A DNA stretch of 64,000 nt from Blastobasis lacticolella (lineage: Eukaryota > Arthropoda > Insecta > Lepidoptera > Blastobasidae): assembly GCA_905147135.1 (NCBI GenBank), contig LR990060.1, positions 13,656,001 through 13,720,000 on the forward strand, written 5' to 3'. The notes below the pieces were generated by a model, which worked only from the letters and a program-made list of their open reading frames with translations, was not told the DNA's origin and did not search any database. Shown one piece after another: positions 1 through 21,529 of the stretch; positions within the stretch are counted from its first letter, which is position 1; every line of letters begins with the position of its first letter. The position numbers and the translations under genes are program-made.

Positions 1-798
1 ATCGGTCCAATTTATGGTATTTAATGTGGTTTTAAATTTATGTATATTTGTGTAATTGTAAATCCTTTTTTCTATTTTCCATCCTATTTTTTTGTTATGT
101 TGTGATAATTTTGTACAGAGTATTGTGGCTGAGTGGTCAGAAAAACCATATTCATTGACTACAGTATACATGTTAACGTCGTCATAGTTCGTGAAAATTA
201 AGTCTAAACATGTAGAAGCAGTGTCTGTTATATGTGTGGGTTTCTTTACGTGTTGTGTAAATTTGTATTCTAGCATAAGTTCTAATAGTTGAGTAGTTTT
301 CGAGTTATTTAACAATATGTTTACATTAAAATCGCCTCCTATAATGACATTCATTTTATTATACTTTCTCTTCAAATAGTTTAAAATTTCTCTGAGTCGA
401 GTGTAAAACACGTCTTCTTGTTTCCTATTCCAATATATTTCAACTAATAATATATTTTGATAGGGTAACTCGACTGCGCATAACTCTATTACATACTCTA
501 TTGACATGTTACTAATATCACTTTTCTCTAGGTATTCTAAATGGTCTTGTAATAGGATGCAAACGCCGCCACCTCCTCGCGTCTTTCGACAGAAGGAAGC
601 TGCAATTTTATATCCGTTGAAATGTAACATGGCGAGTTTATCAGGGGATAACCAGGTTTCAGATATACATATGGCTTGAAAATGTTGGTGTTGGGCTATG
701 AATGCTTCTAAAATGTGTTGTTTGTTGTTTAGACTTTGGAAATTCTGAAATAATACTTTAAAATCTTTGTTTACGAAATGTAGGTTTTCGAAAGGGTC
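1..798 (-). CDS. LINE ORF2, N-terminal endonuclease domain, cut by window edge
   Basis: The frame is open for 266 codons from just after a TGA at 799-801 to the window edge. It encodes an apurinic-type (exonuclease III-like) endonuclease of a CR1/Jockey-group LINE, which nicks the target DNA before target-primed reverse transcription. Visible motifs in order are LFQNFQSLNNK (catalytic Asn19), ICISETWLS (catalytic Glu47), GGDFNVN, TCLDLIFTN and SDHSATIL. The reverse transcriptase would lie left of the window. The frame overlaps the last 41 bases of ORF1 in the +1 frame. Its first in-frame ATG lies beyond the ISETWLS motif, so a conventional start would lose two catalytic residues. I see no stop or frameshift in the visible part. 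Confidence 0.88.
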
Positions 799-1933
799 GC
801 ATTATGTTATTTTGTTGACTGTTGGAATCGTTTTGTTCAGAATCCGTTTTGTCTTGGGGCTCTTCTTGGGTACATTTTTCATGCAGGTAGTTAATTATCT
901 TTTCTTTTATAATAAGTTGGCCGTTACGTATTACGGCATATTTGCCGTTGCTTCGGGCCTCAAGCATGTCTTTTATCACGCAATGCCTTTGTTTTCGGGA
1001 TTCTTCGTTGAGAAATTCGGAAATAGTAAATCTTGTTCCAAGTAGTGTGTGTTTATTTTGCAGTACGTACTTCGTCATTCTTTTACTAAGCAATTCGATC
1101 ACAAGTGGTCGATTCTTATTTTTGTAATATTTACCTATCCTTTTCGTATCCTCGATGTATCCTATTAAATCGACATGCATAGTATCGCGGAATAACGCAA
1201 TTATTTGCCCATGTAAGTCATACTCAGACTCCTTATACTGTTCAGTTAGGCCATAGAGCACAAATTTTCTGTTTTCATTTTCCGGGTATAATTTTGTGGG
1301 TGTAATTTTCTCATTTATAGCTGTTATTTCCATTTGTAAGTTTCGGTTTTCCATAGTCAATTTTTCTATATTTTCTTTCAGTTGTCCTATTTCCGACTTC
1401 CTTAACTCGTTTTCGGTATTTAAAGTTTGAGTTTCCTTCTTAAAATCCTCTCGTAGTTGTGATATGGCTCTACTGATCTCTAACTGAATTGTAGATTGCA
1501 ATTCCGCTATCATGGCTTTACTGTTCTCTTTCAGTTGAATTGACATTAGTTTACTTACATTTTGGAGCGTTAGGTCTGTGTTATTTTCATTTTGAATTAT
1601 TGTGTCTCCTAATAAGCTGAGATCTTCAGAATTTAAGGTGTCGTTGCAGCTTGATCTTTTTTTCCTTATCGTAATATTATTCTCGAGTGGTGAGCTCTCA
1701 TTATTGTCTATGTCTAGGACTCGTGGACGTACCGGCGTATCAGTATTTGCCACCCTTTTACAGAAACAAGCGTGGCAAGTCCAGCATTTTTTTCGCTCAG
1801 AGTCCATTGTGTTGTAAAAACGCATAGTAGAGACGTTTGCGCACTCTAGATCATACTTTTTTGCACATATCTTACACGTCAAGAATTCTCTACCAGGTAG
1901 TTGTTTATAACATCTTGAACATTTTGAATCCAT
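758..1933 (-). CDS. LINE ORF1 protein (PHD-like finger, coiled coil, L1-ORF1p-like domain)
   Basis: This 391-residue nucleic-acid-binding ORF1 protein belongs to the same element as the endonuclease at 1-798. A PHD-like zinc finger occupies residues 5-56 (C5, C8, C20, C23, C31, C53, C56, with W51 two residues before C53). The usual histidine position reads KYDLEC, so the finger is slightly non-canonical. Residues about 120-215 form a long coiled coil, probably for multimerisation. Residues about 223-350 (KFVLYGLTE, RIGKYYKNKNRPLVIEL, FTISEFLNEESRKQR) resemble the RRM plus C-terminal RNA-binding region of L1 ORF1p. Family knowledge says such proteins coat the LINE RNA in a ribonucleoprotein. 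The reading frame is intact. Start chosen: the ATG directly before the zinc finger. Confidence 0.88.
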   Translation of the reverse strand: MDSKCSRCYKQLPGREFLTCKICAKKYDLECANVSTMRFYNTMDSERKKCWTCHACFCKRVANTDTPVRPRVLDIDNNESSPLENNITIRKKRSSCNDTLNSEDLSLLGDTIIQNENNTDLTLQNVSKLMSIQLKENSKAMIAELQSTIQLEISRAISQLREDFKKETQTLNTENELRKSEIGQLKENIEKLTMENRNLQMEITAINEKITPTKLYPENENRKFVLYGLTEQYKESEYDLHGQIIALFRDTMHVDLIGYIEDTKRIGKYYKNKNRPLVIELLSKRMTKYVLQNKHTLLGTRFTISEFLNEESRKQRHCVIKDMLEARSNGKYAVIRNGQLIIKEKIINYLHEKCTQEEPQDKTDSEQNDSNSQQNNIMRPFRKPTFRKQRF

Positions 1934-3221
1934 TGTGGTTTATTAAATTTACTTATCCAAAATAAGTTGCGATGCGATCTTTGGCTATATAATTATTGTG
2001 TATGTACCAACCCACTGTTTTGGTATGAGTGCTGCTCTCTAGTGGTGGCTTAAATAGTTAATTGTTAGCCAAAATGTAAATTACATAGAAGTATGTAAAT
2101 TGCGCCATCTATTGACCGCATTTCAAACTGATAGGTCCACTTTTTACTTGAAATCTACGTATTCAGATAAATCTATCAGTTTTCGATAGATGGCGTTGTT
2201 ATGCAATTCTTCGTTTTATTGATTTTATATATTAATAAATTGAAAAAATCTCTTTATCAAATTCGAATTCTATACAGATACTCTACATACCTTGTTTATG
2301 TAGGTATTTGTCTTCTACTTTCTTCTCATTGCGTGCGGTGAAAAATCCAGCTAGGCATTTAAACTTCAAAGACAAGTTCGTTAGGTACCTATTTGAATCT
2401 TGGCGTCTTTTCTGTTTGAAATCTTTCACTTTTTTATTTTTCTGGTTTAATACTAATGTAAGCATTACAATATACTTTAATTTAATGAAGAATCACGTAT
2501 GTAGAGTGCAGAGATTTGTTTTTATGTAGTATTTTTATTTACGGTTATGGCGTCCTTTTAAATAGTCTCACAGTTATGTTTTTCTTCCACTATTTTCTCT
2601 TTAAATTCTTTAAGTTATAATTAGATTCCACTTGCACTTGTTTTGATAAGTCTTTGGAAGAAATTAAAACACTTTTTATCACTTTACAAACGGGAATAAT
2701 ATTTTTTTATAATTAATTACGCGGAGCTGATTGTTTTCATGGCACTAGCGCCATCTAGTCTTCAGTCAAATTGGGTCGATTAGAAATTCATGATTCAGAA
2801 TGCACTTCATATAATAATTATTTATACTTCTTGCTACTTTCCCTGTGTTTGTTTATTTTAGAAACATCAATATAATAGTCATCAGTAAATAGTACACTAT
2901 CTATTTAACTATCTTCTTAGTAATAGTAAGTAGAGTCTTGTTGTAATTTGGTGTGTGTACCAAAGAGATTGGTATACCAGTTCAGTACCAAATTGTACAT
3001 GTAAAAGGGGTTACTGCGGCCAATCTGTATTTTATTATTTATATTACATTACATAAGTACTAGATATATGAAACTTAAATTACGTTACTTCTGACATGTA
3101 AAAACGCATATTAATAACTGGAATAATCAAATATTTTTGTGTATAATACTTTAATATCGGATTGGTTGTATTAAAAGGTTTTTACGGGGTCGGCAAAGCG
3201 TAAGTAATTTTTTTTTTGTAA
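1934..3221. other. AT-rich LINE 5' flank and unassigned intergenic DNA
   Basis: The first part is probably the LINE 5' untranslated region. It contains gcgccatctattg (about 2102) and gatggcg (about 2190), and a similar gcgccctctattg motif precedes ORF1 of the right-hand LINE at 63577. Boundaries are not visible. The rest is AT-rich, with short ORFs that look random, and I recognise nothing else in it. Confidence 0.4.
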
Positions 3222-3358
3222 TACTAAGGTGGCAAACAAGCTTACGGCCTGCCTGATGGTAAGCAGGTGATGTGATGCCCTGGTATTGCAAACGTCCATA
3301 GGCTGCGGTGACTGCTTACAATCAGGCAGTCCGTAAGCTTGTCTGCCACTTTAGTGAT
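3222..3358. repeat. Foldback of LINE-tail repeat E
   Basis: Arms of about 45 bp (3222-3268 and 3312-3358) are inverted and near identical, built on ggcaaacaagcttacgg. The sequence resembles the 'ggcaaacaggcaagcgg...cacctgatgg' repeat (repeat E) found elsewhere in the window, here present head to head. A half copy of the right arm occurs at 4083-4125. Confidence 0.7.
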
Positions 3359-3654
3359 ATAAAAAAGAACAGCCCAATACTTTGCGTCGTTAGAGTTATA
3401 AATTTCATGATGTGGTGTTAAGCATTTACTAGGTATAGTAATAATCTTGTCGTGGAAATTGTAAACTTGTTTTATAAGAACATAGGTATAGATATTAATC
3501 GTAACTTTATAAAAGAACGTTAATTTATAACATATATGTCTAAAGTTGTATAGTTACCTTATTGCAGTACAATTTCGTGTTCAGTGCCTATTATATTTTA
3601 AATATATTTGTAATTGTGCCTATTTTGTAGTGCTATACTAGTTATATGAGTATA

Positions 3655-3911
3655 GCTCGTCTAAGCTGAAATGACGCGCCCACTATCGCATTAACGCATA
3701 CAAGCAAATTTAAAATATGGACGCAATACATATACAAATGCCGTTGTAATTGGTCATTCAGTTGCCGGTGAGACTCAAACGTAGGAGCACGCGTCGTTCG
3801 ATTGGAGCAGTCCGCTCCCACACAGATGAAGTGTCGTTATTAATATTTGCACTCACACATCGAAATCAACTAATTAAGTAGTGGGGCGCGTCATTTCAGC
3901 TTAGACAAGCT
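3655..3911. mobile_element. MITE family M4, TA-flanked, copy 1
   Basis: Terminal inverted repeats are gctcgtctaagctgaaatg... and their complement ending at 3911, followed inside by tgacgcgcccacta and tagtggggcgcgtca. It is flanked on both sides by TA (3653-3654 and 3912-3913), as expected for Tc1/mariner-type insertions. No transposase ORF is present. A second copy lies at 44887-45123. Confidence 0.82.
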
Positions 3912-4144
3912 TAACTTATATTACTATATTTTTAAGTACATACCACAGATTCACGACTGATTTTCCTGTGATATTAGTTTTATGCATGGTTAATATTTTT
4001 GTATTAAATGTGATTTCTCTAAATTGTCGCGTTTTCTTTTTCATTTAGATTTTACTGATTTTAGGATAGATTTTACTAAGATTAGGCAGGCCGCAAGCAT
4101 GTTTGCCAACTTAGTGGTATAAATAAAATTATAATTAACTATGG

Positions 4145-4340
4145 ACCCAGGAAAACATTTACTGATGTTCTCAAAAAAGCTGGGGTCCGAAGTGGCAAGA
4201 ATAACGGAGATGTATGAAAAGAGTTGTGGATATATGCGAGGCTAGGGAGTTGTGTCAGGACAGAGCAAAGTAGCGGTCCATAGTCTCTGCCTACCCCACC
4301 TGTGGGACACAGGCGTTAGCTTTATGTACGACGTATGTAT
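4145..4340 (+). mobile_element. LINE 3' tail with reverse-transcriptase C-terminus relic
   Basis: One frame reads EARELCQDRAK, a TAG stop where TGG is expected, then RSIVSAYPTCGTQ. I recognise this as the C-terminal signature of lepidopteran LINE polyproteins. A (GTAT)n tail follows at about 4327-4345. It is 5'-truncated and dead. Confidence 0.6.
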
Positions 4341-4345
4341 GTATG

Positions 4346-4650
4346 TACATAGTGCAAAGGGACCCAAACTATACGTCAGACGTAGCATATCTCTCTCTTA
4401 CATTACCAACTAAATGAAAACCGGAATGAAAACACAAATATAATTATTATTGTGATCGTGTATTTTTCTAAACAAATTAAAGATAAATCCAGAGAACTTA
4501 TTTACTACAACAAGACGAAATAAAACTACAACTAAGTACTTTACTCCTACTTAAATTAAAAATCAGTCCATTGTACGTCGACGTAAGATTTATGCTTTTC
4601 ACAAGCCAAAATGAGTGCGCTAGATAGAGCACTACAAATCGAGTACAGAG
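4346..4650. other. Unassigned intergenic DNA
   Basis: AT-rich sequence in which I see no gene, repeat family or element end. Confidence 0.4.
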
Positions 4651-5075
4651 ACCTAATTCTCACGCTGTGACATCACGAATTTGACATTTTTCTAGCCACA
4701 TATCTCCATTAATATTGACATTAAAATGTCTATTTTAGCAAAAGAATATTTTCTTAGCTATCTTCGAGAGTCGTATATTGTCGAGGATCAATTTCAGTGA
4801 CGTTTTAATATAGTTGTTTCGGTTACAAAAAATTTCGAATTTGATATGTCTCAGCGCGAGGGCCTAATTTTTGCGCTGTGACATCTCTAATTCGACATTT
4901 TTTCTAACTGAAATCTCTATTAAAAATTTAATTTAAAACGATCTTTCATAATAAAGGATCAGCGAAAATCGTTGGGCATAAGTTTTTTGCATGCAATAGA
5001 GATTCAGTGACTTTTAAATAGATATTTGTGGCTAGGACAATGTCGAATTCTAATGTCGACAGCTCGAGAATCGGC
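4651..5075. repeat. Foldback/duplicated element beside the protease 3' end
   Basis: The segment at 4651-4712 (ctgtgacatcacgaatttg...tctagccacatatctcc) recurs imperfectly as a direct copy at 4853-4912. It recurs inverted at about 5022-5075 (tttgtggctaggacaatgtcgaattc). The whole looks like a MITE with a partial internal duplication. It ends about 20 bp from the protease stop codon, so it probably supplies the gene's 3' untranslated region. An ATTAAA poly(A)-like hexamer occurs on the minus strand at about 4927. Confidence 0.55.
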
Positions 5076-5094
5076 TCCTGGAGCCTGCAGCATA

Positions 5095-16112
<11,018 letters not shown>

Positions 16113-16123
16113 ATTTGCGACTA

Positions 16124-16160
16124 CATGACCTGAATTATTACCTCTCTTACCTTATATACT
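16124..16160 (-). promoter_or_regulatory. Core promoter of the protease: TATA box and initiator
   Basis: TATATAAG at 16159-16152 lies 28 nt before the A of an arthropod initiator-like TTCAGGT (A at 16131). The implied 5' leader is only about 18 nt and contains ATGTAG (16126-16121), a start codon followed directly by a stop, nine nt before the protease ATG. Confidence 0.6.
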
Positions 16161-16417
16161 TCAGCGACACTAACAAAATTATGTGAGTTATGTAAAATGT
16201 TATGCACCAAATAGTTATGGTGATTCTGCCCCTATGTTACAGGCTCGTATGCCGCGATGACGTCAGAGTGTGACGTTAAAAGCCACCTTCTAAATTACCT
16301 GAGTTATATTTCTGTATCATGTAAATGTTAACACGTTTATTATTCAATGACCCAACGCAGTGTGGCGGTCACGACTAAATTGAACACAACATTAATGTAT
16401 GAAAGAATGGAAATATA

Positions 16418-16610
16418 ATAATCTTAGCGTTATTGTCCCGTTACGTCCCGTTTGTCTGTCTTGTTCATGATCCAGGATTAGGCAGATCAGATGGCTTGGG
16501 CCCAGAGGATGGTGGTGGGGCCCCATAATGGTAGACATAGACATAGATATATACGTATCTTTATTTGGTCCAATAACACATCCAAAAATCATAAAACTAA
16601 CATAATAAGT
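16418..16610 (-). mobile_element. SINE-B fragment joined to a gtctatg-tailed retroposon
   Basis: 16418-16500 is a rearranged SINE-B 3' piece (cttagcgttattgtcccg...catgatccaggattaggcagatcag). From about 16530, gtagacatagacatagatatatacg...tttatttggtccaataac matches, inverted, the 69-bp insert at 51530-51598. Confidence 0.55.
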
Positions 16611-16689
16611 ACATGTTAAGAAAGCAGGGCCATGCGTCCTCGGACCATCCTCAGCTTAATGGCAGCAGCCAAACACAGCGCTGGTTTTC

Positions 16690-16975
16690 AGACATTCATC
16701 ATCTTGGCATTCCGGATTTGGCAGATCAGATAATTACAGTGGAGCGACTGCCATCTGACCTCCGTGATACTGCTACCAGGGGAACCTTTATACATTCAGT
16801 CGCCTGAATGTGCAGGTTTCATCACGATGTTTTCGCTCACCGTAAGAGCATCGGTTAGTATTCAACTAATGTACATAACTCAGAAAAGAGCCATTGGTAC
16901 ATGGCTGCAGTGGAAACCGAATCCTGTACCTCTCGCTTACGAGTTGGATACCTTAACCACTCGGCCAATGACGCT
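16690..16975 (-). mobile_element. SINE-B, near full-length
   Basis: catcatcttggcattccgg...gcagatcagataattacagtgg...cctctcgcttacgagttggatacc...ctcggccaatgacgctc. Contains both pol III boxes in reverse. Confidence 0.78.
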
Positions 16976-17084
16976 CTAAATTAGTAATTTTTACGTAAAG
17001 GTAACAGACATCCATCCAAACATTTCACATTAACATTTCAATATCCGCGAACGCACAGGGTTCCAATACACCTACCAGTAAGTA

Positions 17085-17345
17085 AGTTAGTAAGTACTTT
17101 ATTGCAACAACATAGCCCATGGGCCACTTTATCCTTTTCGGATATACAATAGTTAGATATGCTTACACTAAAACAACATATAAACAGTTACCTTAATTAG
17201 TTAAATAAACTATAATAATGTCCAAAGGAAACATTCCTCACCACTACAACATGGAGTTCTTCAAAAGTCATGTCTACAGTTACCTCAATAGCCGGCACCG
17301 CATCTGCTCCTCTTAGGTTACAGATGTCCTGGGGCTCTATATTTT
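17085..17345 (-). mobile_element. 3' end of an unidentified retroelement or gene remnant
   Basis: The minus strand reads IEPQDICNLRGADAVPA then IEVTVDMTFEELHV, ending SFGHYYSLFN and a stop. An AATAAAG signal and a (TTAC)n tail follow at about 17088-17105. Family not recognised; the tailed end suggests a LINE. Confidence 0.4.
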
Positions 17346-17545
17346 AAATCACATTGGCAACACTGAAGGAGTACGGTTCAAAAAGAGGAAAAATCAGCAT
17401 CATACATCAAAATATCGAAATGTTCATGTCAAAAATCAAAATTGAAAAGCGTTCGAATCAAGGATAGCCATTCAAAAATAGGGCCCCTGAACTTCGATAG
17501 GAACTTTCATTCAGGTAGACCGTCCGACCGTCCGCCTCCCTAAGC
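17346..17545. other. Unassigned intergenic DNA
   Basis: No gene or recognised repeat. Short ORFs appear random. Confidence 0.35.
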
Positions 17546-17549
17546 TATA

Positions 17550-17722
17550 AAAAAAGCCGACAATACTTGAAAGGTCTTCAAAGGTCTTCTCGGCTTATCA
17601 AAGGTTTGCTGGAAGAAATCCCGTTGTGGGATAAGCTCGCCTTTGCATTATAAACTGTATTTTTATTTCCTGTAATGTTATAAATTGATGCAATAAAGAG
17701 ATTACATACATACATACATACT
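17550..17722 (+). mobile_element. LINE 3' untranslated end with poly(A) signal
   Basis: ggtttgctggaagaaatcccgttg...gtgggataagctcgcctttg...gatgcaataaagagatt followed by (ATAC)n. Typical truncated lepidopteran CR1-type tail. Related inverted tails occur at 33400-33620 and about 48090-48128 (gcggccttatcgctacaagcg). Confidence 0.6.
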
Positions 17723-17929
17723 TGAGTGGCGATCCGTCAAGATGAACAAAATTGACGAATCATAGAGCTACTATACGATACGAGCACTGTGTGAACGCAT
17801 TGTAAAGCTACTCTACTTAGAATACTGGATTGTGAATTAGGTGATAGCCTTATCTCATAACATTGGAGTGATTACAATTCTGATAGAGACATACACCGAC
17901 GACAACTAACTAGGTGGTCTCTGGCCGTA

Positions 17930-18003
17930 TCAAAGCCTGCAATTGCAATTGCATCGCGATTGCATTGTGTCATGTCGCATATCAATTCGCAAATTGCAGG
18001 CTG
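17930..18003. mobile_element. Short MITE-like inverted repeat
   Basis: Arms agcctgcaattgcaattgc and gcaaattgcaggct enclose a gcatcgcgattgc core. No TSD assigned. Confidence 0.45.
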
Positions 18004-18119
18004 TGACATCGTTATTTGCATTCATTTGTACGTAACCAACGTATAGAATAGAGAGCGTAAACCACACCTTGATTGATGGTGCAATTTATAAAGGTGCGTG
18101 GTTTTAGGAAAGTTTCGAG

Positions 18120-18308
18120 ATGCAAAAACAAAATGTTTTAGGTTTAGAAATAAGTGTTTTTCTACTTTTCGTTGTACTCTCTATGAGTCTCTATGGGGCT
18201 AAACGATGTATTGAAAACATACGTACAGGTTCAACACCTAACCCTCTCTTTTGGGCTTTGCCGCAGTCGGGTAAAAGGGATATTTCGGCTTTATACGTGC
18301 GGCGTTAA
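18120..18308 (+). CDS. Hypothetical 62-residue ORF
   Basis: MQKQNVLGLEISVFLLFV starts a protein with one N-terminal hydrophobic stretch (about residues 8-26) and a basic end (KRDISALYVRR). TTTATAAAG lies about 30 nt upstream and AATAAA overlaps the stop. I do not recognise it. Its 3' flank (18310-18440) is a repeat that recurs inverted at 29465-29590, so this may be part of a mobile element rather than a gene. Confidence 0.25.
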   Translation: MQKQNVLGLEISVFLLFVVLSMSLYGAKRCIENIRTGSTPNPLFWALPQSGKRDISALYVRR

Positions 18309-18309
18309 A

Positions 18310-18440
18310 TAAATAAAAAGTTTATTAAATCTTGGGAAATATATTTCATATTTAGATGTAAAAAACACGTAAAAGGTAAAAATAAAACATATTTTTTGCC
18401 TAAGCTAGGATAAAATGATACCCTGTGTTTCAGGCGAGAA
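18310..18440 (-). repeat. Retroposon tail F, copy 1
   Basis: Reverse reads cacagggtatcattttatcctagc...ttttacgtgttttttac...cccaagatttaataaactttttatt. A plus-strand copy with a (TTA)n tail lies at 29460-29600. Confidence 0.6.
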
Positions 18441-18678
18441 ATTACAGATCTTAAATTAACAAAGAATGGTTTTCTATACATATTAAAATAATCACTAGCA
18501 AAATATGACGAAGTACACATATATGATATCATAAATTAACTTAGAAACTAAAAGTAGGTAATATATTTATTATAAAAGATATTCGCGTCAGCAAAAATAT
18601 TCTATACTGGCAAAGAATATGTTCGTTATATGCATGTTTGCACTTTAGCTATCTTATGATTTAACGTTAACGAAGGCA

Positions 18679-18824
18679 GGCGCTCTACTTTTGAATCGCT
18701 CGCATCTACGAGAGCGCTCGCCTTTTAATGCTTTTCTTTTCTATTTCTAGCAACTTACCACGAGTGTAAAAAGGATAGGTGGCCAGCGCTCGCGTGGATG
18801 CGAGCGGTTCAAAAGTAGCGCCCC
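18679..18824. mobile_element. MITE family M1, copy 2
   Basis: Arms ggcgctctacttttgaatcgctcgcat and atgcgagcggttcaaaagtagcgcc flank acttaccacgagtgt. The cleanest copy of the family. Confidence 0.8.
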
Positions 18825-19017
18825 AGAACATCGTTCGTCTGTCTGTTAGGTGACCACGACGGTTACCAGCTGATGTTGGCTTGGGCCCAGAGGGGTAGAC
18901 ATCAAGCGGGGGAATGCAGCCAGTCTTATCACCTTCTCCACCAGACATGGCAGCGATCTAGGAGACATTTGTACATACATATTTTTAGATTAGAATTTTT
19001 CGGTTGATTTCCTTTTA

Positions 19018-19215
19018 ATTTTCTTATGTTATTCGGCAGACAAACAGGCCAGCGGGCCACCTGATGGAAAGTGGTCACCGCCGCCTATGGACATCAGCAA
19101 CACAATACGTTGCCCGCCTCTGAAGAGACCTCTAATATACCTCTTGAACGATCCCATGTCATACTCCAAAGGAAACACTGTAGCTGGGAGCTCATTCCAC
19201 ATCCGATTTCCGATT
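19018..19215 (+). repeat. LINE-tail repeat E, variant
   Basis: ggcagacaaacaggccagcgggccacctgatgg...cgcctctgaagagacctctaatatacc...aaaggaaacactgtagctgggagc. A shorter copy of this variant lies at 42195-42325. Confidence 0.6.
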
Positions 19216-19379
19216 TAGTTACCTAGATAAGTTCTCATCTTTGTTTTGTTTATCGTGCTTGTATGTTGTTGTATATCTAAAGTAATACACTAAACTATAC
19301 ATAGAACAAAACAAAGTCACTTTACGCCGTCTGTCCCTATGTATCTGTACGATCGGGGGTTTAGCCATCTTTGACAGCT

Positions 19380-19777
19380 CCGCTTGCGTGATGCGTGTAT
19401 GGTAGAAAATTGACAGCTCGAAGTTCGACTATTTCTACTAACATTTACATTGACTCTGATTGTGTAGTATCATCCGCCAATCCGCCTCCTTTGTACACCG
19501 AAAGTACGTGAATTGTCTATGGACCAAGATATTCTACCACAAACAGCTTATGTCAGATAACGTAAGTTTATGTCAAATCCCATACATTTTTTTTACCACA
19601 AACGATTGTAGAATAACGAAACCTCTTGGCTAAGGCCGCTGATCTATCAAACTACGCAACGGATTTTAATGCGGTCTTCAACAATAGTTAGGGTATCAAT
19701 CAGTTTTTAAGCAAGAAAAAAGGGCATGTAGAGAAACAGTATGTGTACGCGAACGAAGTCGCTAGGTCCACTAGTTT
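19380..19777 (+). mobile_element. Lep1-like Helitron relic, 3' end
   Basis: Ends with the short hairpin gcgaacgaagtcgc followed by a CTAGT-type terminus (ccactagt, about 19770), preceded by aactacgcaacggattttaatgcgg. This matches my memory of lepidopteran Helitron 3' ends. No Rep/helicase coding sequence. Confidence 0.55.
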
Positions 19778-20089
19778 TTTAATGTAAGTAAATTATACAA
19801 TCCCCCTGCTCAGTCACACCGCCGCTTACTCAAGCTCGTATGACCCGTTTATGATTATTATAATAATATATAGAAAACAGTACTGTCAGTCTTTCCGGTG
19901 ACGGTCATGCTCGCAGTTACGGCGGCGAGGCACGCAACGCCAGGCGCCGCCAGTTAGCAACTATAAAACGAATGATAGGCGAATTCAGGTGGGGTACATA
20001 CACCCAATGTTGACATTATTTCATTTTATTTTATTCAATCGGGAAAACGGATATAAGTGTTTGGCGTCATGGAACTCAGTGGTAAGCAA

Positions 20090-20300
20090 AATAAATAACT
20101 TTACGACTGAAGATTTATCGTCGGACGTATCCGCGGACATCGTGAGTGTTGTGTGCCGTGACGTTCTGGACCAGCAACAAACTGACAATCCTATGTAAGG
20201 TTGGGATGCCTACTCGCGTCAATGCGAGGGTAGGAAGTCTATACGCACATTACCGCAGCTATCACCTATAGCTATACGCTATTACTGCATTCTTCTCGTG
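20090..20300. other. Unassigned intergenic DNA
   Basis: Moderately GC-rich. A 69-codon plus-strand ORF (19989-20198) crosses it but has no recognisable domain. Confidence 0.3.
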
Positions 20301-20314
20301 ACCACGGTGGGTGT

Positions 20315-20572
20315 CATCATCATCACAGCCCGTAACAGTCAACTGCAGGACTTAGGGCCTCTCCCACGAAAGAGGAGGTTATTGCCATAATCTCCACGCT
20401 TGGCAGGCGGGTTGGAGATCGCAGTGTTTAAATATAACAATGGAAAATGCTGCTGCCCATTTTTCCGACTACGGAGACTCTTGATCTTTTGCCTTGAAAG
20501 CATTAGTCGCCTTGTACGACACCCATAAGTGTAAGGGGTTGGTGCTATTCTACTTTGCCGTACACCATACGG
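20315..20572 (-). mobile_element. SINE-C, full copy with 13-bp TSD
   Basis: Flanked by ccacggtgggtgt at 20302-20314 and 20573-20585. The 258-bp length and start at ggccgtatggtg give the element's unit length. Confidence 0.9.
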
Positions 20573-20727
20573 CCACGGTGGGTGTAACCCTACCGAATTG
20601 TCGGGAAAACAAATGAAAAAGGTACGTCGCGTATGAGTCCCGGTTAATTTAATAATACATTAAAAATCCATTCGACACCATCACCACATCATTGCTACTA
20701 GTCCTTACTGTCAATACTAGGCGCTCA

Positions 20728-20845
20728 GACTGTCAGATGGGAGTCGCTCCCCTGTAATTGTCTGATCTGCCAAACCATGGTCAAGGCGGATCCCGGGCCC
20801 TCGTCCTCGAGAACACAACCGGGACATTAACGCTAAGATGATTAT
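20728..20845 (+). mobile_element. SINE-B 3' end
   Basis: gtcagatgggagtcgctcccctgtaatt...ccatggtcaaggcgg...gggacattaacgctaagatgatt. Confidence 0.7.
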
Positions 20846-21189
20846 TTTATTACGTCCATGACATCAACTTATCATCAACAAATCAAATCGACCATTTAAA
20901 ATCGATACGATAGGACATCATTTCAAGAGCTAATCTCTTAGCCCTGACTGCCAATACTAGGCGCATTCACCCCAGGCGCCACATCGCACCTCGTTTTATT
21001 GCACACATCCTATTGTCGTGGTAACGGTGCGATGCTAATGCCACATTCCGAGGAAAGTTTCCGAAGCGACGCCAATGTAGGTAACTTGGTGGCGCTTAGG
21101 TTGGTCGCATATACATTGGTTTGCCTGGATCAGGTTTTAGAAATCGAAATTCGAATTTGAGAGGTCGAATTTCAAATTAGAATATTTCT

Positions 21190-21365
21190 TCATCATATCA
21201 GCCGAAAGACGCCCACTGCTGGGCCTCCCCAGAGATCTCTACAAAGGCCGGTCCTTTGCCTTTCGCATTAAGCGGTACCTGCGATCTTTACCAGGCCGTC
21301 GGTCCACCTTGTGGGAGGCCTACCCACGCTGCGTATTCCGGTACGTGGTCGTCAATCGAAAACTT
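21190..21365 (-). mobile_element. RTE-type LINE tail, copy 2
   Basis: Minus strand VGRPPTRWTDDLVKIAGT with an ATGATG-type end. It sits between two units of the 21.1-23.3 kb array. Confidence 0.72.
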
Positions 21366-21529
21366 CACTAGGATAAAAATATATTTGGAGATCGATGAAA
21401 TGTAATAGGTATAAAAATTACCAATAAGTTACGTGTCAGCTTTATGGGCTGGCCTGGGATAGTGAAAAGCGGTTTGACGGCGTGGCGCATAGCTCGGGCG
21501 CATGTAATACATTCGTTTGCCTGGATCAG

